Part shown: in pieces, positions 31,523 through 40,211 of the stretch | Position numbering within the stretch: the first letter of the stretch is position 1 | Layout of the letters: the number at the start of each line of letters is the position of its first letter | Origin: Pseudomonadota bacterium | GTDB taxonomy: Bacteria; Pseudomonadota; Alphaproteobacteria; Caulobacterales; Caulobacteraceae | Reading direction: 5' to 3' | DNA length: 43,033 nucleotides | Assembly (NCBI GenBank): GCA_023412655.1 | Contig: JAEYNH010000125.1 | Span: 1-43,033 of the forward strand | Position numbers and translations under genes: made by a program | The notes under the pieces: generated by a model | The model's input: the letters and a program-made list of their open reading frames with translations, nothing else | What the model was told of the DNA's origin: nothing | Database searches by the model: none

Positions 31523-33331
31523 TTAGGCCTGCTTCTCGCGGGCGATGTAGAGGTCGACGACGTTCTCCAGGGCGGTCAGCGGCATGGAGCCGGACAGCAG
31601 GACCGCGTCGTGGAACTTGCGGGGGTCGTACCGCGGGCCGAGCGCCTTCTGCGCCTTCTCGCGCAGGCGCAGGATGGTGATCTTGCCGACCATGTAGCTG
31701 CACGCCTGGCCCGGCCAGACCGAGTAGCGCTCGATCTCCTGGCGGGCGAGCGGCTCGGGGTCGCCCTCGATGGCGCGCATCTCGGCGATGGCCTTGTCGC
31801 GGCTCCAGCGCAGGTCGTGCAGGCCAGTGTCGCAGACGAGGCGCGCCGAGCGCAGCAGGGCGTCGTGGATGTAGCCAAGTTCGTTCAGCGGCTCGCCCTC
31901 GTAGAGGCCCATCTCCTGAACCACCTGTTCGGAATAGAGCGCCCAGCCCTCGGCATAGGCGCCGAAGCCCATCACCCGGCGGATCATCGGCAGGTCGGCT
32001 TCGAGCTGCATGGAGATCTGCATGTGATGGCCCGGCAGGCCCTCGTGGTAGGTGGTTGTGGGCAGGAACCAGTAGGGGCTCTCGGCCGTGTCCCGCAGGT
32101 TCAGCCAGTAGACGCCCGGACGCGAGCCATCGAGGCTGGGGCCCTCGTAGTGGGTGGACGAGCCGCCCTCGGTGGCGGCCGGGATGCGGCGGATCTCCAG
32201 GGGAGCCTTGGGCAGGGTCCCGAACTGCTCGGGCAGCCGCGGGGTGATCTTCTTCACCACCTCGTTGAGGTCGGCGATGATCTTGGCCTTGCCCTCATCG
32301 GTGTTGGGATAGACGCCCGTCCCGGCCTCGTAGAGGGCGATGAAGCGCTCGCCCACCGTGCCCTTGGTGTAGCCCAGTTGGCGGAACAGCACGTCGGCCC
32401 GGGCCGAGAGTTCGGCGGTGACCTCGCGGCCCATCTTGTGGACCTCGGCTGGGCTCAGGCCGGTGGTGGTCTGCGCCTTCAGCATGTGGGCGTAGTAGGC
32501 GCCGCCGTCGGGCAGCTTCCAGACGCCAGCGTCCGGGGTCGCCCGGGGCCGGAGGCTCTCCAGCAGGGCCATCTGCCGGTCGAGGGCCGGGACGACCTTA
32601 CCGTCATAGACCTTGGCCGCGGCGGCCTGCCAGTCGCCGGCCAGACCCTTGGCCGTGGCCTTGCCGGCGAGGCTGGTGACCAGGGTGGAGGCGTCCGCAG
32701 GCTGACGCAGCACCTTCATGCCGGCCAGGGCGCCGTCGATGGCGAAGTCCGGGGGAACGACGCCCAGGCCCACATGGCGGCGCACCCGCTCAACCTCGGC
32801 GTCCATGTTGGCGGCGAAGGCCTCGAGGCGGGCGAGGTAGGCTTCGGCGTCCTCGCGGGTGTCGACCGTGTGCTGGCTGTCCAGGAAGTCGGGCGTCGAC
32901 TGCCAGGAGCCGCAGATCTGGGCCAGCACATAGGGGCTGCCGCCGGTCGGATACGGGAAGCGGCGGTTGCCCTCCTCGGTGGTCTCCAGCTCGAACAGCA
33001 GGGTGTCATAGTTGACGGCGGCCATGCCCGAGAGCTGGCGGCGATCGATGGCCCTTAGGCGGCGGAGCTTGTCGGTGTTGCGGGCCCGACGCTTCTCCTC
33101 GCCCGCCTCGGAGACGTCGGACAGGCGCGACTTGGCGGCGGCCCGATCGCCCTTGTCGAGGCCGAGCGAGGTGACGAGCTCGGGGCTGTCCTCAAGGGCC
33201 TCGTTGAACAGCTGGTCCAGCAGCTGGGCGAGCTGGGCCTCGGCGCCGGCGGCCGGCTGGGCCCAGGCGCGGGTGGCGGCGAGCGCGGCCAGGCCCCCCG
33301 CGGCGATCATCAGTTGGCGTCGGTTGTGCAC
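31523..33331 (-). CDS. DUF885 family protein 3, Tat-exported, gluzincin-like
   Basis: This copy of about 602 residues is first in the leftward unit. The start taken is the GTG that follows GGGGAGG at 5-nt spacing; it gives a Tat-like N-terminus (HNRRQLMIAAGGLAALAATRAWA). Upstream TTG is less likely. The active-site motif is YHEGLPGHHMQ and the acidic helix YAEGWALYSEQ. All three tandem copies keep the HExxxGHH site. Confidence 0.9.
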   Translation of the reverse strand: MHNRRQLMIAAGGLAALAATRAWAQPAAGAEAQLAQLLDQLFNEALEDSPELVTSLGLDKGDRAAAKSRLSDVSEAGEEKRRARNTDKLRRLRAIDRRQLSGMAAVNYDTLLFELETTEEGNRRFPYPTGGSPYVLAQICGSWQSTPDFLDSQHTVDTREDAEAYLARLEAFAANMDAEVERVRRHVGLGVVPPDFAIDGALAGMKVLRQPADASTLVTSLAGKATAKGLAGDWQAAAAKVYDGKVVPALDRQMALLESLRPRATPDAGVWKLPDGGAYYAHMLKAQTTTGLSPAEVHKMGREVTAELSARADVLFRQLGYTKGTVGERFIALYEAGTGVYPNTDEGKAKIIADLNEVVKKITPRLPEQFGTLPKAPLEIRRIPAATEGGSSTHYEGPSLDGSRPGVYWLNLRDTAESPYWFLPTTTYHEGLPGHHMQISMQLEADLPMIRRVMGFGAYAEGWALYSEQVVQEMGLYEGEPLNELGYIHDALLRSARLVCDTGLHDLRWSRDKAIAEMRAIEGDPEPLARQEIERYSVWPGQACSYMVGKITILRLREKAQKALGPRYDPRKFHDAVLLSGSMPLTALENVVDLYIAREKQA

Positions 33332-33510
33332 ACGCGCCTCCCCATGGCTTAGTTGTGGCGCCAAGGCTTAGAGGCCACGGCGCGGGCGCCGCAAGCGCGC
33401 GCGCACGGAACTGGGCATTAAATCCGGGTAATGCGGCATGACCTGCCCGACTGCCCTAGGAAAAGGCGCAGGTATCGGCTGATATGCCGCGGCTCGCAGG
33501 CAAGGATTCC

Positions 33511-34872
33511 ATGACGATGTTACGTGTCTCGGGGCTGGCGCTGGCCGCCGTCCTTTCCCTCTCCGTGGCCACGGGGGCGCTCGCCCAGGGGACCGCCGCG
33601 CCCGGCGCCTCCGCCCGCGCCGGCGCGGCACAGCTGAGCCCCGGCCAGTTGAGCTCCGGCCAGGCCGACCGCGCGATCCAGGAGATCCGCAACTCGGCGG
33701 CCTTCAAGGCGGCGGTGGCGACCCTCGACGCCGAGCACGAGCGCATCGTCAACGACACCATCATCCTCACCGAGATCGAGGCGCCGCCCTTCAAGGAGGA
33801 GAAGCGCGCCCGGGCCTACATGGACATGCTGAAGGCCCACGGCCTCACCGACGTGGAGATGGACGCGGAGGGCAATGTCATGGGCCTGCGCCGCGGGACC
33901 GGCCCCGCCGGGGGCCCGGTGGTGGTGATCGCCGCCCACCTGGACACCGTCTTCCCGGAAGGGACCAACGTGAAGGTGCGCCGGGAAGGCACCAAGCTGT
34001 TCGCCCCCGGCGTCGGCGACGACACCCATTCGCTGGCGGTGCTGCTGGGCTACATCCGTGCGCTGGACGCGGGCAAGGTGAAGACCAAGCGCGACATCCT
34101 GTTCGTCGGCAATGTGGGCGAGGAAGGCCCCGGCGACCTGCGCGGGGTGCGCCACCTGTTCACCCAGGGCAAGTACAAGGACCGCATCGCCGCCTTCTTC
34201 TCCATGGACGGCACCAGCGCCGACCGGGTGGTCTCCGGGGCGGTGGGGTCCAAGCGCTATCGGGTGACCTTCAACGGTCCCGGCGGGCACAGCTATGGCG
34301 CCTTCGGCATCGTCAATCCCATGGCCGCCATGGGCAACGCCGTGGTGGCCATGAACCGGCTGCAGGTTCCGGCCAGCCCGCGGACCACCTACGCCACCAG
34401 CGTGGTGGGCGGCGGCACCAGTGTGAACTCGATCCCCGAATCCATCTGGCTCGAGGTGGATATGCGTTCGGAGAGCCCCGAGGAGCTGGCCAAGCTGGAC
34501 GCTGCCTTCAAGCGCATCGTCGACGAGGCGGTGGCCGCCGAGAACGCGGCGCGCAATACGGGTCCGGGCAAGATCAGCGCCGAGGTGAAGCAGATCGGCG
34601 ACCGGCCCACCGGCAACACCCGGGAGGACGCCGAGATCGTGCAACTGACCTCCGCGGCGGTGCGGGCGGCCGGCTACCAGCCGGTTCTGGGGGCCAGTTC
34701 CACGGACTCCAACATGCCGATCAGCCTGGGCATCCCGGCGGTGACCATCGGCTCGGGCGGCAAGGGCGGCCGGGCCCACGCGCCGGACGAGTGGATCGAC
34801 GTGGCCAAGCCCGAGAGCCTGCGCGGCATGACCGTGGGCCTGGCGGCGCTGATCGCCATGGCGGACCGCTAG
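33511..34872 (+). CDS. Secreted M20-family metallopeptidase
   Basis: This product of about 453 residues has a Sec-type signal (MTMLRVSGLALAAVLSLSVATGALA). The M20 metal site is visible: IAAHLDTV (H143, D145), GVGDDTHS (D170), NVGEEG (EE pair) and a late His in GGRAHAPDEW. A dimerisation domain lies in between. Likely an exported aminopeptidase or carboxypeptidase. The ATG with AAGGA just upstream is preferred to an ATG 27 nt earlier. It is divergent from the DUF885 genes, with which it may share peptide turnover. Confidence 0.92.
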   Translation: MTMLRVSGLALAAVLSLSVATGALAQGTAAPGASARAGAAQLSPGQLSSGQADRAIQEIRNSAAFKAAVATLDAEHERIVNDTIILTEIEAPPFKEEKRARAYMDMLKAHGLTDVEMDAEGNVMGLRRGTGPAGGPVVVIAAHLDTVFPEGTNVKVRREGTKLFAPGVGDDTHSLAVLLGYIRALDAGKVKTKRDILFVGNVGEEGPGDLRGVRHLFTQGKYKDRIAAFFSMDGTSADRVVSGAVGSKRYRVTFNGPGGHSYGAFGIVNPMAAMGNAVVAMNRLQVPASPRTTYATSVVGGGTSVNSIPESIWLEVDMRSESPEELAKLDAAFKRIVDEAVAAENAARNTGPGKISAEVKQIGDRPTGNTREDAEIVQLTSAAVRAAGYQPVLGASSTDSNMPISLGIPAVTIGSGGKGGRAHAPDEWIDVAKPESLRGMTVGLAALIAMADR

Positions 34873-34879
34873 GCCGGGC

Positions 34880-36070
34880 ATGAAGACCGTCGCGATCGTC
34901 GGCGCGGGGCCCGCCGGGCTCTTCGCCGCCGAGCGGCTGGCCCAGGCGGGCTGCGCGGTCACCGTGTACGACCGCATGCCGTCCGTGGCGCGCAAGTTCC
35001 TGATGGCCGGCCGCGGCGGGCTGAACCTGACGCACTCCGAGGACTTCGCAGCCTTCGTCGCGCGGTACGGCGGGGCGGCGGATCGGCTGCGACCGTACCT
35101 GGAGCGGTTTCCGCCGGCCGCCCTGGTGGCATGGGCCGAAGGCCTGGGCCAACCCACCTTCGTCGGCTCCTCGGGCCGGGTGTTCCCCAAGGCGCTCAAG
35201 GCCTCACCGCTGCTACGGGCCTGGCTGGGCCGGCTGGGCGACCTGGGCGTCGAGGTGCGCACGCGGCACGAATGGCGCGGCTGGACCGACGAGGGCGCCC
35301 TGCGCTTCCGCACCCCTGACGGCGCGGCCGAGGTCCGCGGGGACGCCGCCGTCCTTGCGCTGGGCGGGGCCTCGTGGCCGAGGCTCGGAACGGACGGAGC
35401 CTGGGCGGCCTACCTGCCGGGGCAGGTCGCCCCGTTCCGGCCGGCGAACATGGGCGTGGACGTGGCCTGGAGCCCGGTGATGCAGGGCTTCGCCGGAACG
35501 CCCCTGAAGGGCGTCGCCCTCACCCACGGCGACCGCTCGGTGCGCGGGGAGGCGGTGGTGAGCCGCTATGGCCTCGAAGGCGGGGCGGTCTATGCCATTT
35601 CGGCGCCGCTGCGCGAGGCGATCGCGGCGGCGGGCTCCACGGTGCTGGAGATCGACCTGCGGCCGGACATGACGGTGGGCGCCCTCACCCAGCGGCTGGC
35701 GAAGCCGCGCGGCGGCCAGAGCCTGTCGAACCATCTGCGCCGGGCGCTGAAGCTCTCGCCCGTGGAGACCAACCTGCTGCGCGAGGCGCACGGCAGGGAC
35801 CTGCCGGCCGAGCCGGGCGCCCTGGCCCGGGCGATCAAGGCCGCGCCGCTGCGGCTGACCGGGGTGCAGGGCCTGGAGCGGGCCATATCCTCGGCGGGCG
35901 GGGTGCGGCTGGGGGCGGTGGACGCCGAGCTGATGCTCACGGCGCGCCCCGGCGTGTTCGTGGCCGGTGAGATGCTGGACTGGGAAGCGCCCACCGGCGG
36001 CTACCTGCTGCAGGCCAGCTTCGCAACCGGCCTGGCGGCGGCCGAGGGCGTGCTGAAGCGGCTCGGCTAG
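34880..36070 (+). CDS. YhiN/BaiN-type (HI0933-like) flavoprotein
   Basis: This 396-residue FAD protein begins VAIVGAGPAGLFAAERLAQAG (dinucleotide fold) with the family motif FLMAGRGGLNLTHS, then SSGRVFPK, LALGGASWPRLGTDG, and a C-terminal GVFVAGEMLDWEAPTGGYLLQ. These are typical of the HI0933/YhiN family. The reaction is poorly defined; a reductase role is likely. It starts 7 bp after the M20 gene and ends 4 bp from the convergent dioxygenase gene. Confidence 0.92.
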   Translation: MKTVAIVGAGPAGLFAAERLAQAGCAVTVYDRMPSVARKFLMAGRGGLNLTHSEDFAAFVARYGGAADRLRPYLERFPPAALVAWAEGLGQPTFVGSSGRVFPKALKASPLLRAWLGRLGDLGVEVRTRHEWRGWTDEGALRFRTPDGAAEVRGDAAVLALGGASWPRLGTDGAWAAYLPGQVAPFRPANMGVDVAWSPVMQGFAGTPLKGVALTHGDRSVRGEAVVSRYGLEGGAVYAISAPLREAIAAAGSTVLEIDLRPDMTVGALTQRLAKPRGGQSLSNHLRRALKLSPVETNLLREAHGRDLPAEPGALARAIKAAPLRLTGVQGLERAISSAGGVRLGAVDAELMLTARPGVFVAGEMLDWEAPTGGYLLQASFATGLAAAEGVLKRLG

Positions 36071-36074
36071 CCGG

Positions 36075-36935
36075 CTATTCGGCCGCCACGGCCTGGGCGC
36101 CCGGCCAGGGATCGACCGTGACCCGGCGCATGTGGCGGCGTTGGCCGGGGTAGTCGTTGAGCGCGAAGTGCCAGACCGAGCGGTTGTCCCAGAAGGCCAC
36201 CGAGCCCTTGGCCCACTGGAAGCGGCAGGTGAAGCCTTCGTAGCGGGAGTGCTCGAACAGATAGTCGAGCAGGGCCTTGGACTCGCGGGTCTTCCAGCCC
36301 TCGATGCGCAGGGTGAAGGCGGGATTGACGTAGAGCGCCTTGCGGCCGGTCTCCGGGTGGACCAGCACCATGGGGTGGACGAACTCGCCCACATAGCCAT
36401 CGGCCTCGGCCACCTTCATCGAGCCACGCTTCTGGGCCGAATGGCCTTGGGAGGAATATTCGCGGCTGGCGGAATGGACCGCGTTCAGCCCCTCCAGGGT
36501 CTTCTGCAGGCCCGGCGACAGGGCCTCGAAGGCGGCGGCCTGGCTGGCGAACAGGGTGTCGCCGCCGAACTCGGGCAGTTCCACGGCATAGAGGATCGAG
36601 CCGATGGAGGGATGCTCCAGGAAGCTCATGTCCGAGTGCCAGCCGCCGCCGAAGTTCACCTTGTCCTGCGGCTCCTTGATGATCTCCATGACCTCGGGAT
36701 GGCCGTCCATGCCGGCGACGAACGGATGGACGTTGAGCGGACCGAAGCGGGCGCCGAAAGCCGCCTGCCGGGCCGGGGTGAGTTCCTGGTCGCGGAAGAA
36801 GATCACCTGATGTTCCACCAGGGCCCGGCGGATCTGGGCGATGGTCTCGTCGGACAGGTGCTGGGCGAGGTCGACGCCGGAGACCTCGGCGCCGAGGGCG
36901 CCGGCGATGCGGCGGATCTTGAGGGCTTGGCTCAT
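36075..36935 (-). CDS. TauD/TfdA-family Fe(II)/2-oxoglutarate dioxygenase
   Basis: This 286-residue dioxygenase has the iron triad H100-x-D102 (GGGWHSDMSF) and H256 (WHFALNDYPGQRR), with Arg in the following MRRVTV for 2-oxoglutarate. N-terminal FRDQ is typical of the TauD group. AAGGAGG precedes the ATG. Substrate, whether taurine, alkyl sulfate, aryloxyacetate or other, is not resolvable by eye. It is transcribed alone. Confidence 0.93.
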   Translation of the reverse strand: MSQALKIRRIAGALGAEVSGVDLAQHLSDETIAQIRRALVEHQVIFFRDQELTPARQAAFGARFGPLNVHPFVAGMDGHPEVMEIIKEPQDKVNFGGGWHSDMSFLEHPSIGSILYAVELPEFGGDTLFASQAAAFEALSPGLQKTLEGLNAVHSASREYSSQGHSAQKRGSMKVAEADGYVGEFVHPMVLVHPETGRKALYVNPAFTLRIEGWKTRESKALLDYLFEHSRYEGFTCRFQWAKGSVAFWDNRSVWHFALNDYPGQRRHMRRVTVDPWPGAQAVAAE

Positions 36936-36963
36936 GGGCGCCTCCTTGCTCCAGACACGCTAA

Positions 36964-36981
36964 CGCCCCGGCGGCGGGGCG
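36964..36981 (-). terminator. Hairpin after the TPR/glycosyltransferase array
   Basis: CGCCCC-N6-GGGGCG stem (6 bp), 26 bp beyond the stop of the last array gene and upstream of the dioxygenase start. Confidence 0.4.
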
Positions 36982-37007
36982 CCAGTGCGGAAGAGCTGAA
37001 CCCGCTT

Positions 37008-38036
37008 TCAGGCTGGCTGATGGCCAGGCCGGTCCTCAAGGGCGGCGCGGACCTGTGCGATCACGCTCGTCCAGTCGCCCGGCGACGGCTGACGGAACAG
37101 GCGCATGGAGGGATACCAGGGGCTGTCGCTCCGGTCGGTCATCCAGCGCCAGTCGGCGGTGTAGGGCAGCATGAGGAAGGTGGGCTTGCCCATGGCGCCC
37201 GCGAGGTGAGCCACCGAGGTGTCCACCGTGACCACGGAGTCGAGGCCGGCGACGATCTGGCGGGTGGCCTCGAAGTCGGCGGCGCCGGTGGCCTCCGGCT
37301 CCAGGGACCGCGCCCCGGGCAAGGCCAGCAGTTCGGCGGCGATTTCCGGCGGCAGCGAGCGATTGGCGTCGTCGTGGTGCGTCGGCCGGCCGTTGGCCTT
37401 CACCCCGACGCCCCGCCCACCGGGGAGGGACGGCAGGTAGGGCTCGGCGGGCAAGGTCGCGAGGGTGACGCCGAGCTTGAGCGCCAGCGACCCGGCCATG
37501 CACCAGGCGTCGGCGCGCGGCAGCCCCATCTCGTTGCGGTATTCCACGATGGTCGCCGGAAGGTGACCGAACAGGGCGGCGAGTTCGCGCGGGGCGACCC
37601 AGGTGAGCGAGGCGACCCCGCGCTGGCGCAGGGTACGCGCGAAGCGGGCGTACATGATCTGGTCGCCGAGCCCCTGCTCGGGCCAGACCAGCAGCGAGCC
37701 CCCCGCCAGGTCCCGGCCGTCCCATTCGGGCAGCGGCAGCTTGGGCTTCGACACGGGCCGGTCCGTGCGATCGAAACGGGCCTCGTAGATCCGCAGGCCG
37801 CGCTCGTAGTCCCCGGACGCCAGCAGCGCCAGGGCCAGATTGTCCTTGGCGCTTTGCATGTCGGGGATCTCGCGCAGGACCGCCAGATAGCCGGCGATGG
37901 CGGGCGCGAGACGGCCGTGCCGATGGTTCTGAGCGGCGGCCGAGAACAGTGCGCGGAGCTGCGCCTCTGTGGGCTTCTGGGCGGGATCCTCGGCGGGATT
38001 CTGGCCGGAATTCTGGGACGGTGCGGTCTCGTTCAC
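37008..38036 (-). CDS. TPR/GT-B (heptosyltransferase-like) protein 4 of tandem array
   Basis: This 342-residue protein starts at a GTG that overlaps the upstream stop (GTGA) with GAGGA nearby. An N-terminal TPR-like helical region (LAPAIAGYLAVLREIP, LLASGDYERGLRIYEARF) precedes a GT-B-like C-domain with WPEQGLGDQIMYARF and the hallmark VTVDTSVAHLAGAMGKPTFLM, ending DWRWMTDRSDSPWYPSMRLFRQ. It is the most diverged of the four copies; it has a Gln/Asn-rich N-terminus and lacks the cysteine-bearing YC-PPLVRLF variant. Glycosylation of an envelope or flagellar component is plausible. Confidence 0.85.
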   Translation of the reverse strand: MNETAPSQNSGQNPAEDPAQKPTEAQLRALFSAAAQNHRHGRLAPAIAGYLAVLREIPDMQSAKDNLALALLASGDYERGLRIYEARFDRTDRPVSKPKLPLPEWDGRDLAGGSLLVWPEQGLGDQIMYARFARTLRQRGVASLTWVAPRELAALFGHLPATIVEYRNEMGLPRADAWCMAGSLALKLGVTLATLPAEPYLPSLPGGRGVGVKANGRPTHHDDANRSLPPEIAAELLALPGARSLEPEATGAADFEATRQIVAGLDSVVTVDTSVAHLAGAMGKPTFLMLPYTADWRWMTDRSDSPWYPSMRLFRQPSPGDWTSVIAQVRAALEDRPGHQPA

Positions 38037-39136
38037 GGATCGATCCTCGGTCCGTCGGTAGGGGTTGTGAAGCGCGTCTCGATACCGGCCTTCACCTGCG
38101 CCAGCACGCTGGCCCAGTCGCCGAGAGCCGGCTGACGGAGGATGCGGATGGAGGGATACCAGGGACTGTCCGCGCGCTCGAGCATCCAGCGCCAGTCGGC
38201 GGCGAAGGGCAGGATCAGCCAGCAGGGCTTGTCCATGGCCCCGGCCAGATGGGCGACCGAGGTGTCCACGCTGACCACCAGGTCCAGCCCCTCGATGATG
38301 CGGCGGGTGTCCTCCATGTCGCGGGCGCCGCTGTCCTGGGGCGCCAGGCTCACCACCCCGGGCCAACGGAGGACCTCGGCCGCCAGCTCCGCGGGCAGCG
38401 AGCGGTTGCGGTCGTCGGCATGCGCGGGATTTCCGGCCAGCGCCGCGCCCACCCGGCCGGCGCCGCGGCCATCCAAGGCCGGGCTGCCCAGGCCACGAAG
38501 GAACCGCCCGTCGGGGATGGTGTCCGCCGTCACGCCCGCGCGCCAGGGCAGCGAGCCCATCAGGGCCCAGGCGTCGTGCCGGGGGATCGACACCTGGCCC
38601 TCGCCGGCCAGAACCTCGACGCCCAGCGGGCCGAAGGCGGTGGTGAACAGCCGGACCAGGGGCGGGCTGCAGTAGAGGGTGATGCGCACGCCCGCGGCGG
38701 CCAGGGGCGCGAGGAACCTGGCGAACTGGATCTGATCGCCCAGGCCCTGCTCCGGCAGCAGCAGAAGACTCTGCACCGACTGCCCCTGCCATTCGGGGAA
38801 GCTGAGCGCCTGGCGCCACTGGCGGCGGGCCGGGCGGTGCTCATAGAGCGGCCAGCCTTCGGCATAACGGCCCCGCTGGAGCATGAGCAGAGCCATCTGC
38901 CAGTTGAGGTCGGGATCGTCCGGGTGGGCGGCGAGGCCCTCGCGGGCCAGCGCCTCGGCCTCGTCGAACCGGCCCTGGCGCACCAGGACCACCGAGAGGT
39001 TCACGAACACGCCGGCATGCGGAACGGCCCGCAGCACGGCTCGGAACAGGCGCTCGCCCTCGGCCAGCTCGCCGGCGCGGCTCTTGGCCAGGGCCAGGTC
39101 GAAGGCCTGCTGGGCGGTGAGCGGGGTTCCGCTCAC
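38033..39136 (-). CDS. TPR/GT-B protein 3 of tandem array
   Basis: This 367-residue copy starts at a GTG overlapping the previous stop (GTGA). TPR-like repeats (AFDLALAKSRAGELAEGERLF, LVRQGRFDEAEALAREGL, LLQRGRYAEGWPLYEHR) are followed by LPEQGLGDQIQFARF, LYCSPPLVRLF and VSVDTSVAHLAGAMDKPCWLIL. The C-terminus keeps DSPWYPSIRILRQ. It is translationally coupled on both sides. Confidence 0.87.
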   Translation of the reverse strand: MSGTPLTAQQAFDLALAKSRAGELAEGERLFRAVLRAVPHAGVFVNLSVVLVRQGRFDEAEALAREGLAAHPDDPDLNWQMALLMLQRGRYAEGWPLYEHRPARRQWRQALSFPEWQGQSVQSLLLLPEQGLGDQIQFARFLAPLAAAGVRITLYCSPPLVRLFTTAFGPLGVEVLAGEGQVSIPRHDAWALMGSLPWRAGVTADTIPDGRFLRGLGSPALDGRGAGRVGAALAGNPAHADDRNRSLPAELAAEVLRWPGVVSLAPQDSGARDMEDTRRIIEGLDLVVSVDTSVAHLAGAMDKPCWLILPFAADWRWMLERADSPWYPSIRILRQPALGDWASVLAQVKAGIETRFTTPTDGPRIDP

Positions 39137-40194
39137 GCCCTGCTCGCCCGCTTGTCGAGCTCGGCTTTCACCTGGGCGAGCATGCCGCCCCAGTCGCTGA
39201 CCCCAGGCTGGCGGAAGATGCGCACCGACGGGTACCAGGGGCTATCGGACCGCTCGCGCAGCCAGCGCCAGTCGGCGGGCGAGGCGACCATGAGCCACAC
39301 CGGCTTGCCCATGGCGCCGGCCAGGTGGGCGACGGCCGTGTCGACGGTGATCACCAGCTCAAGGTCCTCGATGATGCGGCGGGTGTCTTCGAAGTCGGCG
39401 GCGCCGGTGTCCTCCGGATGCAGGCTGCGGACCCCAGGCCAGGCGAGCACCTCCCGCTGCAGGGGTTCAGGCAGGGAGCGCCACTGGTCGCGGGTGTGGG
39501 CCGGATTGCCGCGCACGGCGACGCCGATCCCCTGCCCGCCGGGCTTCGAGGGCAGATACGGCGCGCCCGGAACGTCCTCGAGGCCCACGCCCATACGCCA
39601 GGGCAAGGCCGACGCGATGGTCCAGGCTTCATGGCGCGCGATCTCGGCGGGGCCATCGGCAGGCAGGACGCGCACGCCCAGGCCGGCGAAGAGGCGCACC
39701 AGCGGCGGGCGACAGTAGAAGGTCACCGCCACGCCCCGCCCGGCCAGGATGGCGGCGAACCGCGCGAACATGATCTGGTCGCCCAATCCCTGGTCGGGAA
39801 GCACCAGGAGGGACCGGACAGGCTCGCCCTTCCACTCGGGGAAGCTCAGACCGCCGCGCCAGCGCTCGCGGCTGTCCTGGTGGTGGTACAGCGGCCAGCC
39901 CTCGGCGTAGGCTCCGCGGGAGAGGAGCGCCATGCCGAGGAACAGGGCGGTGGGCCGATCCTCCGGCCAGCGGGCGCGGGCCTCGCGCAGCAGCTGCTCG
40001 GCCTCGGCGTGGCGCCCCTGCCGATCGAGCACGACGAAGAGATTGCGGGCCACCTCCGGCAACGGCCCGTCCCGCATCACGATCCGATAAAGGCGCTCGG
40101 CCTCCTCCAGCCGCCCTTCATCCGAGGCCAGGCGGGCGAGGCCGAACAGCTTCACGAGGCTGAGGCGGGTCTGGGAATCGATGGAAGCGGACAT
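39133..40194 (-). CDS. TPR/GT-B protein 2 of tandem array
   Basis: This 353-residue copy is started at the ATG at 40194, 17 bp after the first gene's stop, with GAGG upstream. N-terminal TPR-like helices (LARLASDEGRLEEAERLYRIV, RQGRHAEAEQLLREA) precede LPDQGLGDQIMFARF, FYCRPPLVRLF and ITVDTAVAHLAGAMGKPVWLM. An upstream in-frame extension is discarded because it overlaps the previous gene. Confidence 0.87.
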   Translation of the reverse strand: MSASIDSQTRLSLVKLFGLARLASDEGRLEEAERLYRIVMRDGPLPEVARNLFVVLDRQGRHAEAEQLLREARARWPEDRPTALFLGMALLSRGAYAEGWPLYHHQDSRERWRGGLSFPEWKGEPVRSLLVLPDQGLGDQIMFARFAAILAGRGVAVTFYCRPPLVRLFAGLGVRVLPADGPAEIARHEAWTIASALPWRMGVGLEDVPGAPYLPSKPGGQGIGVAVRGNPAHTRDQWRSLPEPLQREVLAWPGVRSLHPEDTGAADFEDTRRIIEDLELVITVDTAVAHLAGAMGKPVWLMVASPADWRWLRERSDSPWYPSVRIFRQPGVSDWGGMLAQVKAELDKRASRA

Positions 40195-40211
40195 GGGACG
40201 TTGACCTCGGT

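Noticed and set aside
36132..38135. Long open frames on the plus strand opposite the dioxygenase and glycosyltransferase genes (also 37949-39718 and 39325-40626).
   Set aside because: Antisense frames caused by GC-rich codon bias. Their translations are Gly/Arg/Ala/His-rich without family motifs.
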